Below, one piece after another: positions 16,846 through 25,739 of a stretch of 64,000 nt of DNA (positions are counted from its first letter, which is position 1; the number at the start of each line of letters is the position of its first letter). Location: NCBI GenBank assembly GCA_018714205.1, contig DVNR01000053.1, forward strand, positions 62,001 through 126,000, read 5' to 3'. The position numbers were made by a program, and so were the translations under genes. This DNA is from Candidatus Aphodousia faecipullorum. GTDB taxonomy: Bacteria > Pseudomonadota > Gammaproteobacteria > Burkholderiales > Burkholderiaceae_F. The notes below the pieces were generated by a model. The model ran no database searches. It was not told the DNA's origin and saw only the letters and a list, made by a program, of their open reading frames with translations.

Positions 16846-17694
16846 ATGCCTTCAATATCGCTTCAAGCACCAGCTAAACTTAATTTATTTTTACATGTTA
16901 CCGGCCGTTTACCGAACGGCTATCACACGCTACAGTCGGTGTTTGTATTGATTGATCTCTGCGATACGATCGAACTCAACTTAATAAACGACGGTGTGAT
17001 TCGACGAACAGGTGACGTCATCGGTCAACCGGAAAAAGATCTTTGCGTGCGTGCGGCTCGGCTTCTTCAACAAAAATTTTCCGTACCACTTGGAGTTGAA
17101 ATTAACGTCACCAAAAGAATTCCAGCTGGCGCGGGCATGGGAGGTGGATCATCAGATGCCGCCTCAACGCTTTTAGGGCTAAACCAACTATGGGGTTTAA
17201 AGCTTTCAAAAGAAAGACTGATGGAACTTGGCCAAAACCTTGGAGCCGACGTCCCTTTCTTTCTTCTCGGAACCAATGCGTGGGTTGAAGGCATCGGAGA
17301 AAAATTAACCGCAATCGATGTCCCTGAAATGACTTTTGCCGTCGTGTGGCCTGGTGTCAGTCAAAGTACGCCAGAAATTTTTTCACATCCCCTCTTGACA
17401 AGGGATTCAAAATCCTTCAAAATGTCGATCCTCGACAGCGTTAACTCGCCAAGCGAGTGGATGAAGCTAGGACGCAACGATTTGGAACCTGTTGCAAAAT
17501 TGGTCAATCCTACAGTTGCCAAGCTTTTCGAGCTGTTGCCAGAATTCCGTTTGACCGGATCGGGATCAGCCGCTTTTGCGCAGGTGTCCGAAGAACAAGC
17601 GGAACGGATATTTAAGGCCTTGCCAACAGATTGGCGACATTTTTTAGTAAAAAGCCTTAAAATACATCCGGCATCGTCAGCATTCATATGCTGA
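16846..17694 (+). CDS. ispE: 4-diphosphocytidyl-2-C-methyl-D-erythritol kinase
   Basis: A 282-residue GHMP kinase. The N-terminal APAKLNLFLHVTGR with the catalytic Lys, the ATP loop PAGAGMGGGSSDAAST near residue 93, the catalytic Asp in LGADVPFF and the C-terminal LTGSGSAAFA are the IspE signatures. It phosphorylates CDP-methylerythritol in the non-mevalonate isoprenoid pathway. It starts 2 bases after lolB. Downstream, tRNA-Gln follows 12 bases after the stop with no terminator between, so the tRNA is probably cut from a longer transcript. Confidence 0.95.
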   Translation: MPSISLQAPAKLNLFLHVTGRLPNGYHTLQSVFVLIDLCDTIELNLINDGVIRRTGDVIGQPEKDLCVRAARLLQQKFSVPLGVEINVTKRIPAGAGMGGGSSDAASTLLGLNQLWGLKLSKERLMELGQNLGADVPFFLLGTNAWVEGIGEKLTAIDVPEMTFAVVWPGVSQSTPEIFSHPLLTRDSKSFKMSILDSVNSPSEWMKLGRNDLEPVAKLVNPTVAKLFELLPEFRLTGSGSAAFAQVSEEQAERIFKALPTDWRHFLVKSLKIHPASSAFIC

Positions 17695-17706
17695 CCCAGA
17701 ATTTGT

Positions 17707-17784
17707 AGGGGAGTCGCCAAGCTGGCCTAAGGCACCGGATTTTGATTCCGGCATTCGAAGGTTCGAATCCTTCCTCCCCTGCCA
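17707..17784 (+). tRNA. tRNA-Gln (anticodon UUG)
   Basis: A complete cloverleaf: acceptor stem AGGGGAG (17707-17713) with CTCCCCT, anticodon stem CCGGA/TCCGG with loop TTTTGAT giving anticodon TTG, and T-loop GGTTCGAATCC. The CCA end is encoded (17782-17784). The anticodon arm is the same as in E. coli tRNA-Gln. Placement between ispE and prs is the usual betaproteobacterial order. Confidence 0.97.
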
Positions 17785-17789
17785 ACTTT

Positions 17790-17828
17790 CGGGAGCAAGC
17801 GTGATGCGCGAGCTCCCGTTTGTTTTTC
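17790..17828 (+). terminator. Intrinsic terminator after tRNA-Gln
   Basis: Inverted repeat CGGGAGC (17790-17796) with GCTCCCG (17812-17818), 7 bp, followed by a T-rich run (TTTGTTTTT). Begins 5 bases after the tRNA CCA end and would end the ispE-tRNA transcript. Confidence 0.8.
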
Positions 17829-17835
17829 TACCACC

Positions 17836-17858
17836 GCAGTTCGTTTTTTTCGAACTGC
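17836..17858 (+). repeat. Perfect hairpin with seven-T loop upstream of prs
   Basis: GCAGTTCG (17836-17843), seven T, then CGAACTGC (17851-17858): an 8-bp perfect stem. It lies just after the tRNA terminator and 60 bases before the prs start. It lacks a following T-run, so it is not a simple terminator; it could be part of the prs leader. Confidence 0.6.
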
Positions 17859-17917
17859 AGAAGACTAACCGAAGAGCTCTCTCTTCTTAACTTTCGGTGC
17901 GTAATATCATGGTCCCT

Positions 17918-18868
17918 ATGGTTCCGGATAATCTCATGGTCTTTACGGGCAATGCCAACCCCAAACTTGCCCAAGCAGTCGCAGCTCATCTCAACATTCC
18001 TCTTGGAAAAGCCGTTGTGAGTCACTTCTCTGACGGTGAGGTGATGGTTGAAATTGATGAAAAAGTCCGCGGCCGCGACGTTTTCATCCTTCAAAGTACG
18101 TGCTCTCCCACCAATGATAATTTGATGGAACTAACGATTATGGTTGATGCCCTGCGTCGTGCATCAGCTCGTCGTATCACTGCGGTTATGCCCTATTACG
18201 GCTATGCTCGTCAGGACCGCCGTCCTCGTTCTGCTCGTGTGGCCATTTCCGCTAAAGTCGTTGCCAACATGCTTCAATCCGTTGGTGTAGACCGCGTGCT
18301 GACGATGGATTTGCATGCCGACCAAATTCAAGGCTTCTTCGATGTGCCGGTTGACAACATTTACGCAACACCAATCTTGTTAAAAGAGTTAAGAAGCCGC
18401 AACTATGAAAATCTCGTGGTTGTTTCGCCTGATGTTGGAGGTGTAGTGCGTGCTCGCGCCATGGCTAAATCGTTAAATACTGATTTAGCAATTATTGACA
18501 AGCGTCGTCCTCGTGCTAATGTCGCCGAAGTGATGAATTTGATTGGCGATGTTTCTGGACGCACGTGCATTATCACGGACGACATCGTAGATACAGCGGG
18601 CACGCTTTGCAACGCAGCCAAAGCCCTTAAGGATCGTGGCGCAGTTAAAGTTTGTGCATACATCACTCATCCGGTGCTCTCTGGTCCTGCCGTTGAACGC
18701 ATTACACACTCTGAATTGGATGAGTTAGTTGTCACTGATACGATTCCTTTGAAGGAAGACGCTCAGAAGTGCCCAAAGATCATTCAAGTTTCTGCTGCGG
18801 ATCTTTTTGGAGAAACCATCTCTCGCATCGCTCGCGAAGATTCCGTCAGCGCGCTTTTTGAAGAATAG
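17918..18868 (+). CDS. prs: Ribose-phosphate pyrophosphokinase
   Basis: About 316 residues from ATG 17918; ATG 17909 and GTG 17897 are in frame, and no start has a clear ribosome site, so the choice rests on family length and the usual N terminus near [14 protein letters not shown]. Signatures: RFSDGEV-like [22 protein letters not shown], the catalytic [20 protein letters not shown], and the PRPP loop [13 protein letters not shown]. It makes PRPP from ribose-5-phosphate and ATP. Transcription may start after the tRNA terminator. A strong terminator follows, so prs appears monocistronic. Confidence 0.95.
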   Translation: MVPDNLMVFTGNANPKLAQAVAAHLNIPLGKAVVSHFSDGEVMVEIDEKVRGRDVFILQSTCSPTNDNLMELTIMVDALRRASARRITAVMPYYGYARQDRRPRSARVAISAKVVANMLQSVGVDRVLTMDLHADQIQGFFDVPVDNIYATPILLKELRSRNYENLVVVSPDVGGVVRARAMAKSLNTDLAIIDKRRPRANVAEVMNLIGDVSGRTCIITDDIVDTAGTLCNAAKALKDRGAVKVCAYITHPVLSGPAVERITHSELDELVVTDTIPLKEDAQKCPKIIQVSAADLFGETISRIAREDSVSALFEE

Positions 18869-18889
18869 CGCTTTTGCAAAAGCATTTGT

Positions 18890-18926
18890 CCGAGCGGATT
18901 GTTATGCTTTCCGCTCGGTTCTTTTT
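18890..18926 (+). terminator. Intrinsic terminator of prs
   Basis: Perfect 9-bp stem CCGAGCGGA (18890-18898) with TCCGCTCGG (18910-18918), 11-base loop, then TTCTTTTT. Confidence 0.88.
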
Positions 18927-18931
18927 CGAGT

Positions 18932-19012
18932 TTGGTTTTTTACACAAAATCAGTAAAATAACCACCTCGTTTGTCACTGAAAAGTGATTTTTAAAGGATT
19001 TCCGAATCCTTT
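18932..19012 (+). promoter_or_regulatory. Putative promoter and two-hairpin leader of rplY
   Basis: A possible promoter is TTGGTT (18932-18937), 16-bp spacer, TAAAAT (18954-18959). The leader then has two adjacent hairpins: TCACT/AGTGA around a GAAA tetraloop (18974-18987) followed directly by five T, and AAAGGATT/AATCCTTT around a TCCG tetraloop (18993-19012). The first is a minimal terminator-like element; the arrangement could serve feedback control of L25, which is inference. Confidence 0.4.
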
Positions 19013-19063
19013 GCTCCTGGTGGATGGTCGCGTCCCGGGAATTTTATTTTTGGAGAAACTCTT

Positions 19064-19711
19064 ATGAACATTATCGCCACTACGCGTCAAGCGCAAGGTA
19101 CGGGTGCGAGCCGCCGTCTGCGCCGTGCTGACAAGTTGCCGGGTATCCTCTACGGCGGCAACGAAGCTGCCACGATGATCGAGCTTGATCACAATCCGAT
19201 TTTCTACGCTTTGCGCAAAGAAAGCTTCCACTCCTCGATCTTGACGATGGAATTGGACGGCAAGGAACAATTGGTGGTTTTGCGTGCCTTCCAAATGCAC
19301 CCGTACAAACCACAAGTGCTTCACATTGACTTCCAACGCATCAACCCGAATGAACCGGTTGTGATGACGGTTCCGTTGCACTTCTTCGGCGCTGAAAACA
19401 GCCCAGCCGTCAAGGTCAGCAAGGGTATGGTCAGCCACGCGATGAGCGCTATCACGGTCAGCTGCTTGCCGAAAGACTTGCCAGAGTTCATCTCTGTGGA
19501 TTTGTCTGGCTTAACAGCCCAAACGACAATGCGTGTTTCTGACATTGCTTTGCCGGAAAATGTTCGTGCTGTTGTTCGCGGTAACGAAGATCCTGTGGTG
19601 GTTTCTGTGGTTGCCCAAGTTGAAGATGAAGATGAAGACGCTGCTGCGGCCGCTGATGCAACTCCAACTCCAGCTGCTGACGCCGCTCCTGCTGCTCCGG
19701 CTGCCAAGTAA
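19064..19711 (+). CDS. rplY: 50S ribosomal protein L25/general stress protein Ctc
   Basis: A 215-residue protein of the long (Ctc/TL5) L25 form: an N-terminal L25 domain (about 1-95, with TRQAQGTGASRRLRRADKLPG and LYGG) that binds 5S rRNA, a second beta domain (about 100-185), and a low-complexity tail rich in Asp/Glu then Ala/Pro (last 30 residues). GGAG ribosome site before ATG 19064. Codon use is visibly different from neighbours (many CCG, TTG, CGT, CGC), as expected for high expression. It lies between prs and pth as in other betaproteobacteria, with its own promoter and terminator. Confidence 0.95.
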   Translation: MNIIATTRQAQGTGASRRLRRADKLPGILYGGNEAATMIELDHNPIFYALRKESFHSSILTMELDGKEQLVVLRAFQMHPYKPQVLHIDFQRINPNEPVVMTVPLHFFGAENSPAVKVSKGMVSHAMSAITVSCLPKDLPEFISVDLSGLTAQTTMRVSDIALPENVRAVVRGNEDPVVVSVVAQVEDEDEDAAAAADATPTPAADAAPAAPAAK

Positions 19712-19735
19712 TCGATATCTATCGAAACATGTGAT

Positions 19736-19772
19736 AAAGGGCGAAATCCAAAAGGTTCGCCCTTTATTTTTT
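19736..19772 (+). terminator. Intrinsic terminator of rplY
   Basis: Perfect 10-bp stem AAAGGGCGAA (19736-19745) with TTCGCCCTTT (19756-19765), then ATTTTTT. Confidence 0.9.
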
Positions 19773-19801
19773 AGGTTCTCTTCAAGTTTTATGACACTTA
19801 T

Positions 19802-20581
19802 TCAGTACGATACTTGAACGGCCAATCCAGCCTCTTTAACAAGTTCTCCAATACGATCAAGTTCCTGAGCCGAAGCTTTCATCAAACCGGATTCTGGGGT
19901 TTCCCGATCAATCGTATAAACCATCACTTCTTCCGGCTGAATAATCTTTAACGCCTCTATCCAAGGCAAAACAAAATGATCGCTCACATTGGCGACATCA
20001 TGTCCGTCAGCGTCCGTCCCTTTCAAAAACATTGTTTGTATAATGGCGTGCCCCTTAAATCGAGCAAAAGCCTCAATCTGCGAATGAACGCTATAGTGTG
20101 AGGTCGGTCGATCAACCAATGCGATGTAGTCTTCATCAACTGTGTCAAGCTTCAAAATATTGTTATCAACACGCATTAATGCCGAAAAAACAGCCTCTTT
20201 ATGAACCTGCGTCCCGTTGGTCAGCACGCTGATTTTTGCATCGGGATAATACCGGTTACGAAGTTTGATCACATCATCAACGATTTCCGCAAAATGAGGA
20301 TGGGCTGTCGGTTCCCCATTACCAGCAAACGTAATAACATCAAGAGCACGACCTTCTTGTTGCATCTTGACTAAGGTATGCTCCAACTCTTCGGCAACTA
20401 ATACTCGAGATGGTAACTTTTGCGACGTTTTCGTTTGGGCGTTCAAACCGCATTCACAGTAGATGCAGTCGAAAGTGCACACTTTACCGGTCTCCGGTAG
20501 CAAATTAATGCCTAATGACACTCCGAGACGGCGACTTTGAATCGGCCCAAACACAGGAGAAGCAAATAAGATCGTCGACAT
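19802..20581 (-). CDS. Radical SAM protein of unknown substrate
   Basis: A 259-residue radical SAM enzyme: the cluster motif is CTFDCIYC (CxxxCxxC) near residue 35, followed by the SAM-binding FAGNGEPTAHP near residue 85 and the barrel strands ISVLTNGT and LKLDTVD. N terminus VFGPIQSRRLGVSLGIN is typical of the small stand-alone radical SAM family found in many gut anaerobes and related in part to the TYW1-like group. Role not established. It lies alone, opposite to its neighbours, between rplY and pth, interrupting the usual rplY-pth order, so it may be an acquired gene; oxygen-sensitive chemistry suits an anaerobic or microaerobic lifestyle. Confidence 0.82.
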   Translation of the reverse strand: MSTILFASPVFGPIQSRRLGVSLGINLLPETGKVCTFDCIYCECGLNAQTKTSQKLPSRVLVAEELEHTLVKMQQEGRALDVITFAGNGEPTAHPHFAEIVDDVIKLRNRYYPDAKISVLTNGTQVHKEAVFSALMRVDNNILKLDTVDEDYIALVDRPTSHYSVHSQIEAFARFKGHAIIQTMFLKGTDADGHDVANVSDHFVLPWIEALKIIQPEEVMVYTIDRETPESGLMKASAQELDRIGELVKEAGLAVQVSY

Positions 20582-20722
20582 TCTGTTTTCCTCTTAAAGC
20601 AGTCTTTTACGGCACAGTGAGCCGCATGCGGATTCCAAAGACAGCTACAATGCGGCTTCTTCGGTACAATTCGACTGTTCGATCATTATATACGTGCTCT
20701 ATAACAGTAAATAACAAAACAA

Positions 20723-21346
20723 ATGGCGCAAATACGTTTAATTGTCGGACTGGGTAACCCCGGTCCCGATTATGAAAATACTCGGCACAATGCGGGCTTT
20801 TGGTTTTTGGATCGTTTAGCCCTAAAACAATCTGTTTTTTTTCATGAAGAAAAAAAGTTTTTCGGTCAAGTTGCCAAGGTGCGCATTGCCAACCAAGAAG
20901 TCTGGCTATTAAAACCGAGTACTTATATGAATCGCTCTGGTCAGGCTGTCGTTGCTCTAGCACTGTACTATAAGATCCTGCCCGAAGAAATCCTGGTCGT
21001 TCACGACGAAATGGACCTTTTGCCTGGCTGCATGAAAGTAAAAAAAGGCGGGGGTAATGCGGGTCATAATGGCTTAAAAGATATTACAGAAAAATTATCA
21101 ACTCCCAATTTTTGGCGTCTCCGCTTGGGAACAGGTCATCCGCGATCGCTTGGTTTGGCGCAGCCGGTCATTGATTTTGTTCTTCATGCACCCTCTAGCG
21201 AACATCGAGCTTTAATTGATGAGTGCATTGATGCCGCACTAAAAACAATTGCCGATATTGCCGTGGGTGATATGGCTCGAGTACAACGCTCCATAGCGAA
21301 ATTCGGTCATCCGCGTGAAAAAAAAGATAACGAGGAATCATTGTGA
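20723..21346 (+). CDS. pth: Peptidyl-tRNA hydrolase
   Basis: A 207-residue Pth. Signatures: [20 protein letters not shown] with the catalytic His, [13 protein letters not shown], and [11 protein letters not shown]...[13 protein letters not shown]. It releases tRNA from peptidyl-tRNA that has dropped off the ribosome. No ribosome site is visible before the ATG; a CGGTACAAT box (20662-20670) lies 53 bases upstream. Its stop overlaps the GTG start of the DUF523 gene by 4 bases (GTGA), so the two are translationally coupled. Confidence 0.95.
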   Translation: MAQIRLIVGLGNPGPDYENTRHNAGFWFLDRLALKQSVFFHEEKKFFGQVAKVRIANQEVWLLKPSTYMNRSGQAVVALALYYKILPEEILVVHDEMDLLPGCMKVKKGGGNAGHNGLKDITEKLSTPNFWRLRLGTGHPRSLGLAQPVIDFVLHAPSSEHRALIDECIDAALKTIADIAVGDMARVQRSIAKFGHPREKKDNEESL

Positions 21347-21837
21347 AACAAAAAGAAAAGATTCTCGCTAGCGGCTGCCTCTTAGGCGAACGTGTCCGCT
21401 ATGATGCTCAAGTTCTCCAAATTACTGATCAGCGCATTTTCCAATGGGCTCGAGAAAAACGATTTGTCCCGATTTGCCCGGAATGCATGGGCGGTTTGTG
21501 GGTTCCTCGTGAACCTTGTGAAATTGAACCAGGCAAAACAGCTCAAGATGTTCTGGATGGGAATGCCAGAATCTTCAGTAAAACCGGAAATGATTGTACC
21601 GATGACTATCTTTTCGGAGTTCAAGCATGCATAAACTTGGCCAAACGCCATCATATCCGACTTGCCCTGTTAAAACAGCGTAGCCCGGCTTGTGCAACTC
21701 GTCACCTTCACGACGGTCATTTTAACGGCACCCTTATCGAAGGACTAGGCGTACTAGCGCTTGCCTTGCAAAAAGAGGGAATCCAAACGTTTGATGAAAC
21801 ACAATTGGACGAATTGCAGGCTCAACTTATCGATTGA
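21343..21837 (+). CDS. DUF523 family protein
   Basis: A 164-residue protein starting with GTG in a GTGA overlap with pth. Family marks: [16 protein letters not shown] at the N terminus, [17 protein letters not shown], and [10 protein letters not shown] near residue 118. The conserved cysteines in SGC, CPEC and PACA suggest a metal or cluster site, but the function of the family is not known to me. Coupling to pth hints at a translation-related role, which is inference. ychF follows after about 60 bases. Confidence 0.85.
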   Translation: MKQKEKILASGCLLGERVRYDAQVLQITDQRIFQWAREKRFVPICPECMGGLWVPREPCEIEPGKTAQDVLDGNARIFSKTGNDCTDDYLFGVQACINLAKRHHIRLALLKQRSPACATRHLHDGHFNGTLIEGLGVLALALQKEGIQTFDETQLDELQAQLID

Positions 21838-21896
21838 GACCGCATCTACTGAATGTTAAAATTGGTTGGTTACAGACTTTTTTACCGGAATTCATC

Positions 21897-22991
21897 ATGG
21901 GATTGAAATGTGGTATTGTCGGATTACCCAATGTGGGAAAATCCACGATTTTTAATGCATTAACCAAAGCAGGCATCGCCGCAGAGAATTATCCTTTCTG
22001 CACCATTGAACCCAATGTTGGCATTGTCGAAGTGCCTGACCCTCGTCTAAAACAATTAGCCGACATTGTTTCTCCGCAACGCATTGTCCCTGCAGTCGTC
22101 GAATTTGTCGATATTGCAGGATTAGTTGCGGGTGCCAGCAAAGGCGAAGGACTCGGCAACCAGTTTTTAGCAAATATTCGTGAATGTGATGCCATAGCTC
22201 ATATCGTCCGTTGTTTCAACGATGACAACATTGTGCATGTTGCCGGCCATGTGGATCCAACAGAAGACATCGAAGTCATTAACACAGAACTTGCTCTGGC
22301 GGACCTGGCTACCGTTGATCGCATGCTCAACAAGTATTCAAAACAAGCTCGTCAAGGTGGGGACAAAGAAGCCCTCAAATTAGTTACGGTACTAGAAAAG
22401 ATTCAACCGGTTTTAAACGAGGGCAAACCGGCACGGCAAGTCGAATTGACTAAAGACGAAAAGGCAATCATTAAGCCACTTTGCTTGCTAACCGTCAAAC
22501 CCACCATGTACGTCGCAAACGTAGATGACACTGGTTTTGAAAACAATCCTCTATTGGATTCCGTAAAAGCCATCGCCGCCAAGGAAAATGCGCCCGTCGT
22601 CGCTTTGTGCGCCAAAATTGAAGCAGAAATCGCTGAATTGGATGAAGAGGATAAGGCCATGTTCCTTGAGGACATGGGAATGCATGAAGCAGGACTTGAT
22701 CGTGTTATTCGCGCTGGCTACGACCTTCTTGGTTTGCAAACGTACTTCACGGCAGGTCCGAAAGAGGTTCGTGCTTGGACGATTCACAAAGGCGACACAG
22801 CGCCTCAAGCCGCCGGTGTCATTCATACCGACTTTGAACGCGGCTTTATTCGCGCCCAAACCATTTCTTTTGAAGACTACATCGCTCACAACGGTGAAAA
22901 AGGCGCTCAAGAAGCAGGAAAGATGCGTGCCGAAGGTAAAGACTACATTGTTCATGATGGTGACATCATGAATTTCTTATTTAACGTTTAA
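21897..22991 (+). CDS. ychF: Redox-regulated ATPase YchF (OBG family)
   Basis: 364 residues from ATG 21897, the family length; the frame is open 21 codons upstream but the protein should begin at [18 protein letters not shown]1 is GLPNVGKST, switch region [12 protein letters not shown]3 [17 protein letters not shown], the altered G4 VANVDD that makes the family prefer ATP, and a C-terminal TGS domain ([13 protein letters not shown]). YchF is a ribosome-associated ATPase, negative for oxidative-stress response in E. coli. pth-ychF proximity is widely conserved. Confidence 0.95.
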   Translation: MGLKCGIVGLPNVGKSTIFNALTKAGIAAENYPFCTIEPNVGIVEVPDPRLKQLADIVSPQRIVPAVVEFVDIAGLVAGASKGEGLGNQFLANIRECDAIAHIVRCFNDDNIVHVAGHVDPTEDIEVINTELALADLATVDRMLNKYSKQARQGGDKEALKLVTVLEKIQPVLNEGKPARQVELTKDEKAIIKPLCLLTVKPTMYVANVDDTGFENNPLLDSVKAIAAKENAPVVALCAKIEAEIAELDEEDKAMFLEDMGMHEAGLDRVIRAGYDLLGLQTYFTAGPKEVRAWTIHKGDTAPQAAGVIHTDFERGFIRAQTISFEDYIAHNGEKGAQEAGKMRAEGKDYIVHDGDIMNFLFNV

Positions 22992-23007
22992 ATACTTTAC
23001 AATCAAA

Positions 23008-23029
23008 GGGTCGGTATCGTCGCCGACCC
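23008..23029 (+). terminator. Weak hairpin after ychF
   Basis: GGGTCGG (23008-23014) with CCGACCC (23023-23029), 7 bp. The following sequence is C- and T-mixed (CCTTTC), so termination would be inefficient. Confidence 0.35.
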
Positions 23030-23039
23030 CCTTTCATCC

Positions 23040-23053
23040 AGATTTTTAAATCT
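23040..23053. promoter_or_regulatory. Palindrome touching the XRE start codon, possible operator
   Basis: AGATTT-TT-AAATCT (23040-23053) is a perfect 14-base palindrome ending at the base before the ATG of the XRE-family gene. XRE repressors often bind palindromes over their own start region, so autoregulation is plausible; it would also occlude the ribosome site, and none is visible. Confidence 0.4.
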
Positions 23054-23431
23054 ATGGCAACTGTCCTATCCAAACGTCGTCGCGAGTTCGGTGAGAGGCT
23101 TCGTACCGAACGGGAGCGCTTAGGTTACACAGAGTTGCAAATTGCTCAACTCTTGGGGGTACCGTTGCAAACTTATCAAAAGTATGAAGAGGGACAAGAA
23201 GATCCTGGAATCTTTCGCATGCCTCGTTTAAACGACTGTGGCTTTGACATTCTTTTTATTATCACCAGCGAGCGTCATAATCCAATAGAAGAAGAAAATG
23301 AATTGCTTGCCCGTTTCCGGGAACTCTCCAATAGAGGGAGAAATTCTATTTTCATGACACTGGATGCGTTGGAGCGGCTTGCTCCCAACTTACGTCAAAC
23401 AATCCGTGATAAGTGGAAGCAGCCTAAGTAA
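23054..23431 (+). CDS. XRE-family helix-turn-helix regulator
   Basis: A 125-residue protein with an N-terminal HTH of the Cro/C1 type (about residues 12-65: FGERLRTERERLGYTELQIAQLLGV, then LQTYQKYEEGQEDPG). The C-terminal half (about 75-120) is helical and may mediate dimerisation. There is no peptidase or sensor domain. No phage genes surround it, so it is better read as a chromosomal regulator. Targets unknown; the palindrome against its own start codon suggests self-control. Confidence 0.85.
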   Translation: MATVLSKRRREFGERLRTERERLGYTELQIAQLLGVPLQTYQKYEEGQEDPGIFRMPRLNDCGFDILFIITSERHNPIEEENELLARFRELSNRGRNSIFMTLDALERLAPNLRQTIRDKWKQPK

Positions 23432-23520
23432 AAATTTTTAGCCTGTGCGTTACCCGCCCATAATTTTGTGTTATTTTACGTCTTGTTGACTCTGTTATTT
23501 CCTTTGCACGGGTTTGTTTC

Positions 23521-25689
23521 ATGCGAATCTTACGGCGACTTCTGTGGTTGATTGCTTTCATCGCCTTAGCAACGATGGTGTGCGTGGTCACGCTTTTCTT
23601 ATTGATCACACCAGAAAACGTACAACAACACCTTCAGAAGATCTGCGCCGAAAACGGTCTAACACTTCAAATGAACGAAGTTCCGTCGGTCAAAATTCTG
23701 CCTACCGTTGAAATTCATCTTCCAGCAGCAACAATCAAAAACTCCTCTGATGTAACGATCGCTCAATTTCGAATGGCCCGCTTTGACCTAAAGCCTTGGT
23801 GGCTCCTGTTGGGTCGCTCGCACATTCAAGTCTTAACCTTGGAAGGTCTAACGGCGCAAATAAATGATCCCGCCAAATTCTTTCAAACGATTCGCACTTA
23901 TAGAACGGAAAATGCGAGCTTTTTTACAAATGTCGTTATTGAGTCACTGACGTTAAAAGAGGCTGACTTTCGCTTAATTGCTCCACAATATACAGTTCAA
24001 TTAGCCAATCTATCTGCCTATATTGCTAATCCGGCCCCTCAGATGCATGCTCCCGTGAGTTTTAGCTCACAGCTGCGATTGAAGACAGACTCCAAAGACC
24101 TTCTTTTAGAAAACGAAAGCAGTTTCACATTGGATGTCGATATGGCATCTGGCTCCATCGCTTTTGAACAATTACATCTACACGCCAGCGGTACCTACAA
24201 TGGCGCCGCCACCCAGTTGGGACTCGATTCGCCGCTATTACAGATAAGAAGTGACTCTCTTTATAGCAAAACGGCTCTGTTGAGCCTCTCTCACGCAGAA
24301 CAATCTCAGCAACTGACGCTCTCAACTGCTGAACTCAAAATAACACCGGACCAGATCGAAGCGCCAGACTTAAGAGTGGTCTATCAGCGAGGATTAGGTA
24401 AAAATCATTTTGAATTGGATCTTCGCTCACCCATCATATTTAAGCAACTAGAAGGACTCTGGGAGGCCGGGCACTTGCAAGGGCGTGTTTTATTGCCTCA
24501 AGCGACCGCCCCCAGCCCGATTTCCGGCCAAGCCCATGGCAGTCTGGAAAACAAACTCGTTAATTTGACACTCTTTAGCCGACTGAATGACTCCCCTGTC
24601 AATTTCCAAGGCGAAATCGTTGGTTACCAACATCCTAGCATCGAAGGGGAGTTGGTTATAGGACGTTCACGAATTAAAGACCTTGAACTTTTGTCAAGTG
24701 TCTCTAATTCTTCGCAACCTTTAGAAAATACTGTGGGTGACCAACCATCCACTGATGACGATCAATCAACAAGATTATCTGACAAAGAAACAGCAATCGA
24801 ATCGGTCCAATCAGCACCTCATCAAACTTCTTCGGATTTGCCAACGACTGCCTTAGATCATACTCAACAAGCTTCAGAGGAGGTGGTGCAGACCCCAAAC
24901 TCTCCTCGGTACGATTTTGAGCTTTTAGACCATTTTGACTTCAAAGGAAATATCGTTATTGGCGAATTGGAAATGGCTCGATTAAAGGCGCAACAAGTCA
25001 AAGCGCCCGCCACGGTTCAAAATGGTGTCTTACGTCTTAGTCCGATTTCAGCGTTGCTCTACGATGGTCGAGCTGAAGCCGACCTAACCATACAGGCTTC
25101 TGGTCAATGGAATATCACGGCAGATGCAGGCAATATCAGCGTGGAAGCGTTGTCTCAATCTGCAGGAGCGACACAGAAAATTCCCGGAATCATGAATCTA
25201 CAAATTCATTTTTTCGGCAATGGAACCTCGACAAGCAGTGCAACCGGTCAAATCGGCTTTTCAACAATCAATACGAAGCTATTTGGTTTGAATTTATACA
25301 ACGCATTGAAAAAGGTAGAAAATTTTGAGCCCCTACGAGAGGATCCGACAGAATTTACACCGGTCGACCAAATCAGTGGCGTAGTAACCATTCATAATGA
25401 ATCGGCAAAAATTTCTCCGCTCACTATTCAATTCAAAGGAGTTCCAATGAGCGGTGCCGCTGACCTAAACATTGATGATGAGACTGTGACAGGAGAAATT
25501 AACGGATCGTTGCGAGGTCTAAAAACAAAGCTCTATATTTCTGGCAACTGGTGGCAACCCACATTGTCGCTCAATAGTGAAGAGTTCCAGGCTATTAACC
25601 AAATAACAGCCCCAGAGCCGATTGTGAAGCCTCAAGAGCAGTCAACTCGATGGGATAAGATCAAAGAATTTATAAAAAAGCACTTCTAG
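23521..25689 (+). CDS. AsmA family protein
   Basis: A 722-residue protein with one N-terminal membrane anchor (about 5-30, LLWLIAFIALATMVCVVTLFLL) and a long beta-rich periplasmic part. Start and end match AsmA-like proteins: LRRLLWLIAF..ITPENVQQHL and the C-terminal domain with VVTIHNESAKISPLTIQFKGVPMSGAADLNI. Residues about 395-460 form a Ser/Thr/Gln/Glu-rich, probably disordered linker. AsmA-like proteins are thought to bridge the envelope and move phospholipids to the outer membrane. A strong terminator follows, before convergent ftsY. Confidence 0.85.
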   Translation: MRILRRLLWLIAFIALATMVCVVTLFLLITPENVQQHLQKICAENGLTLQMNEVPSVKILPTVEIHLPAATIKNSSDVTIAQFRMARFDLKPWWLLLGRSHIQVLTLEGLTAQINDPAKFFQTIRTYRTENASFFTNVVIESLTLKEADFRLIAPQYTVQLANLSAYIANPAPQMHAPVSFSSQLRLKTDSKDLLLENESSFTLDVDMASGSIAFEQLHLHASGTYNGAATQLGLDSPLLQIRSDSLYSKTALLSLSHAEQSQQLTLSTAELKITPDQIEAPDLRVVYQRGLGKNHFELDLRSPIIFKQLEGLWEAGHLQGRVLLPQATAPSPISGQAHGSLENKLVNLTLFSRLNDSPVNFQGEIVGYQHPSIEGELVIGRSRIKDLELLSSVSNSSQPLENTVGDQPSTDDDQSTRLSDKETAIESVQSAPHQTSSDLPTTALDHTQQASEEVVQTPNSPRYDFELLDHFDFKGNIVIGELEMARLKAQQVKAPATVQNGVLRLSPISALLYDGRAEADLTIQASGQWNITADAGNISVEALSQSAGATQKIPGIMNLQIHFFGNGTSTSSATGQIGFSTINTKLFGLNLYNALKKVENFEPLREDPTEFTPVDQISGVVTIHNESAKISPLTIQFKGVPMSGAADLNIDDETVTGEINGSLRGLKTKLYISGNWWQPTLSLNSEEFQAINQITAPEPIVKPQEQSTRWDKIKEFIKKHF

Positions 25690-25694
25690 GACTG

Positions 25695-25724
25695 GATCAG
25701 GGGAGATTCCCCTGATCTGCTTTA
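25695..25724 (+). terminator. Terminator between asmA-like gene and ftsY
   Basis: Perfect 10-bp stem GATCAGGGGA (25695-25704) with TCCCCTGATC (25708-25717) and a 3-base loop, followed by TGCTTTATT. It separates convergent genes. Confidence 0.75.
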
Positions 25725-25739
25725 TTAAAAACAAAGCTT

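Noticed and set aside
23054-23431. XRE regulator as sign of a prophage
   Set aside because: No integrase, phage structural genes or att-like repeats nearby; both neighbours are core genes.
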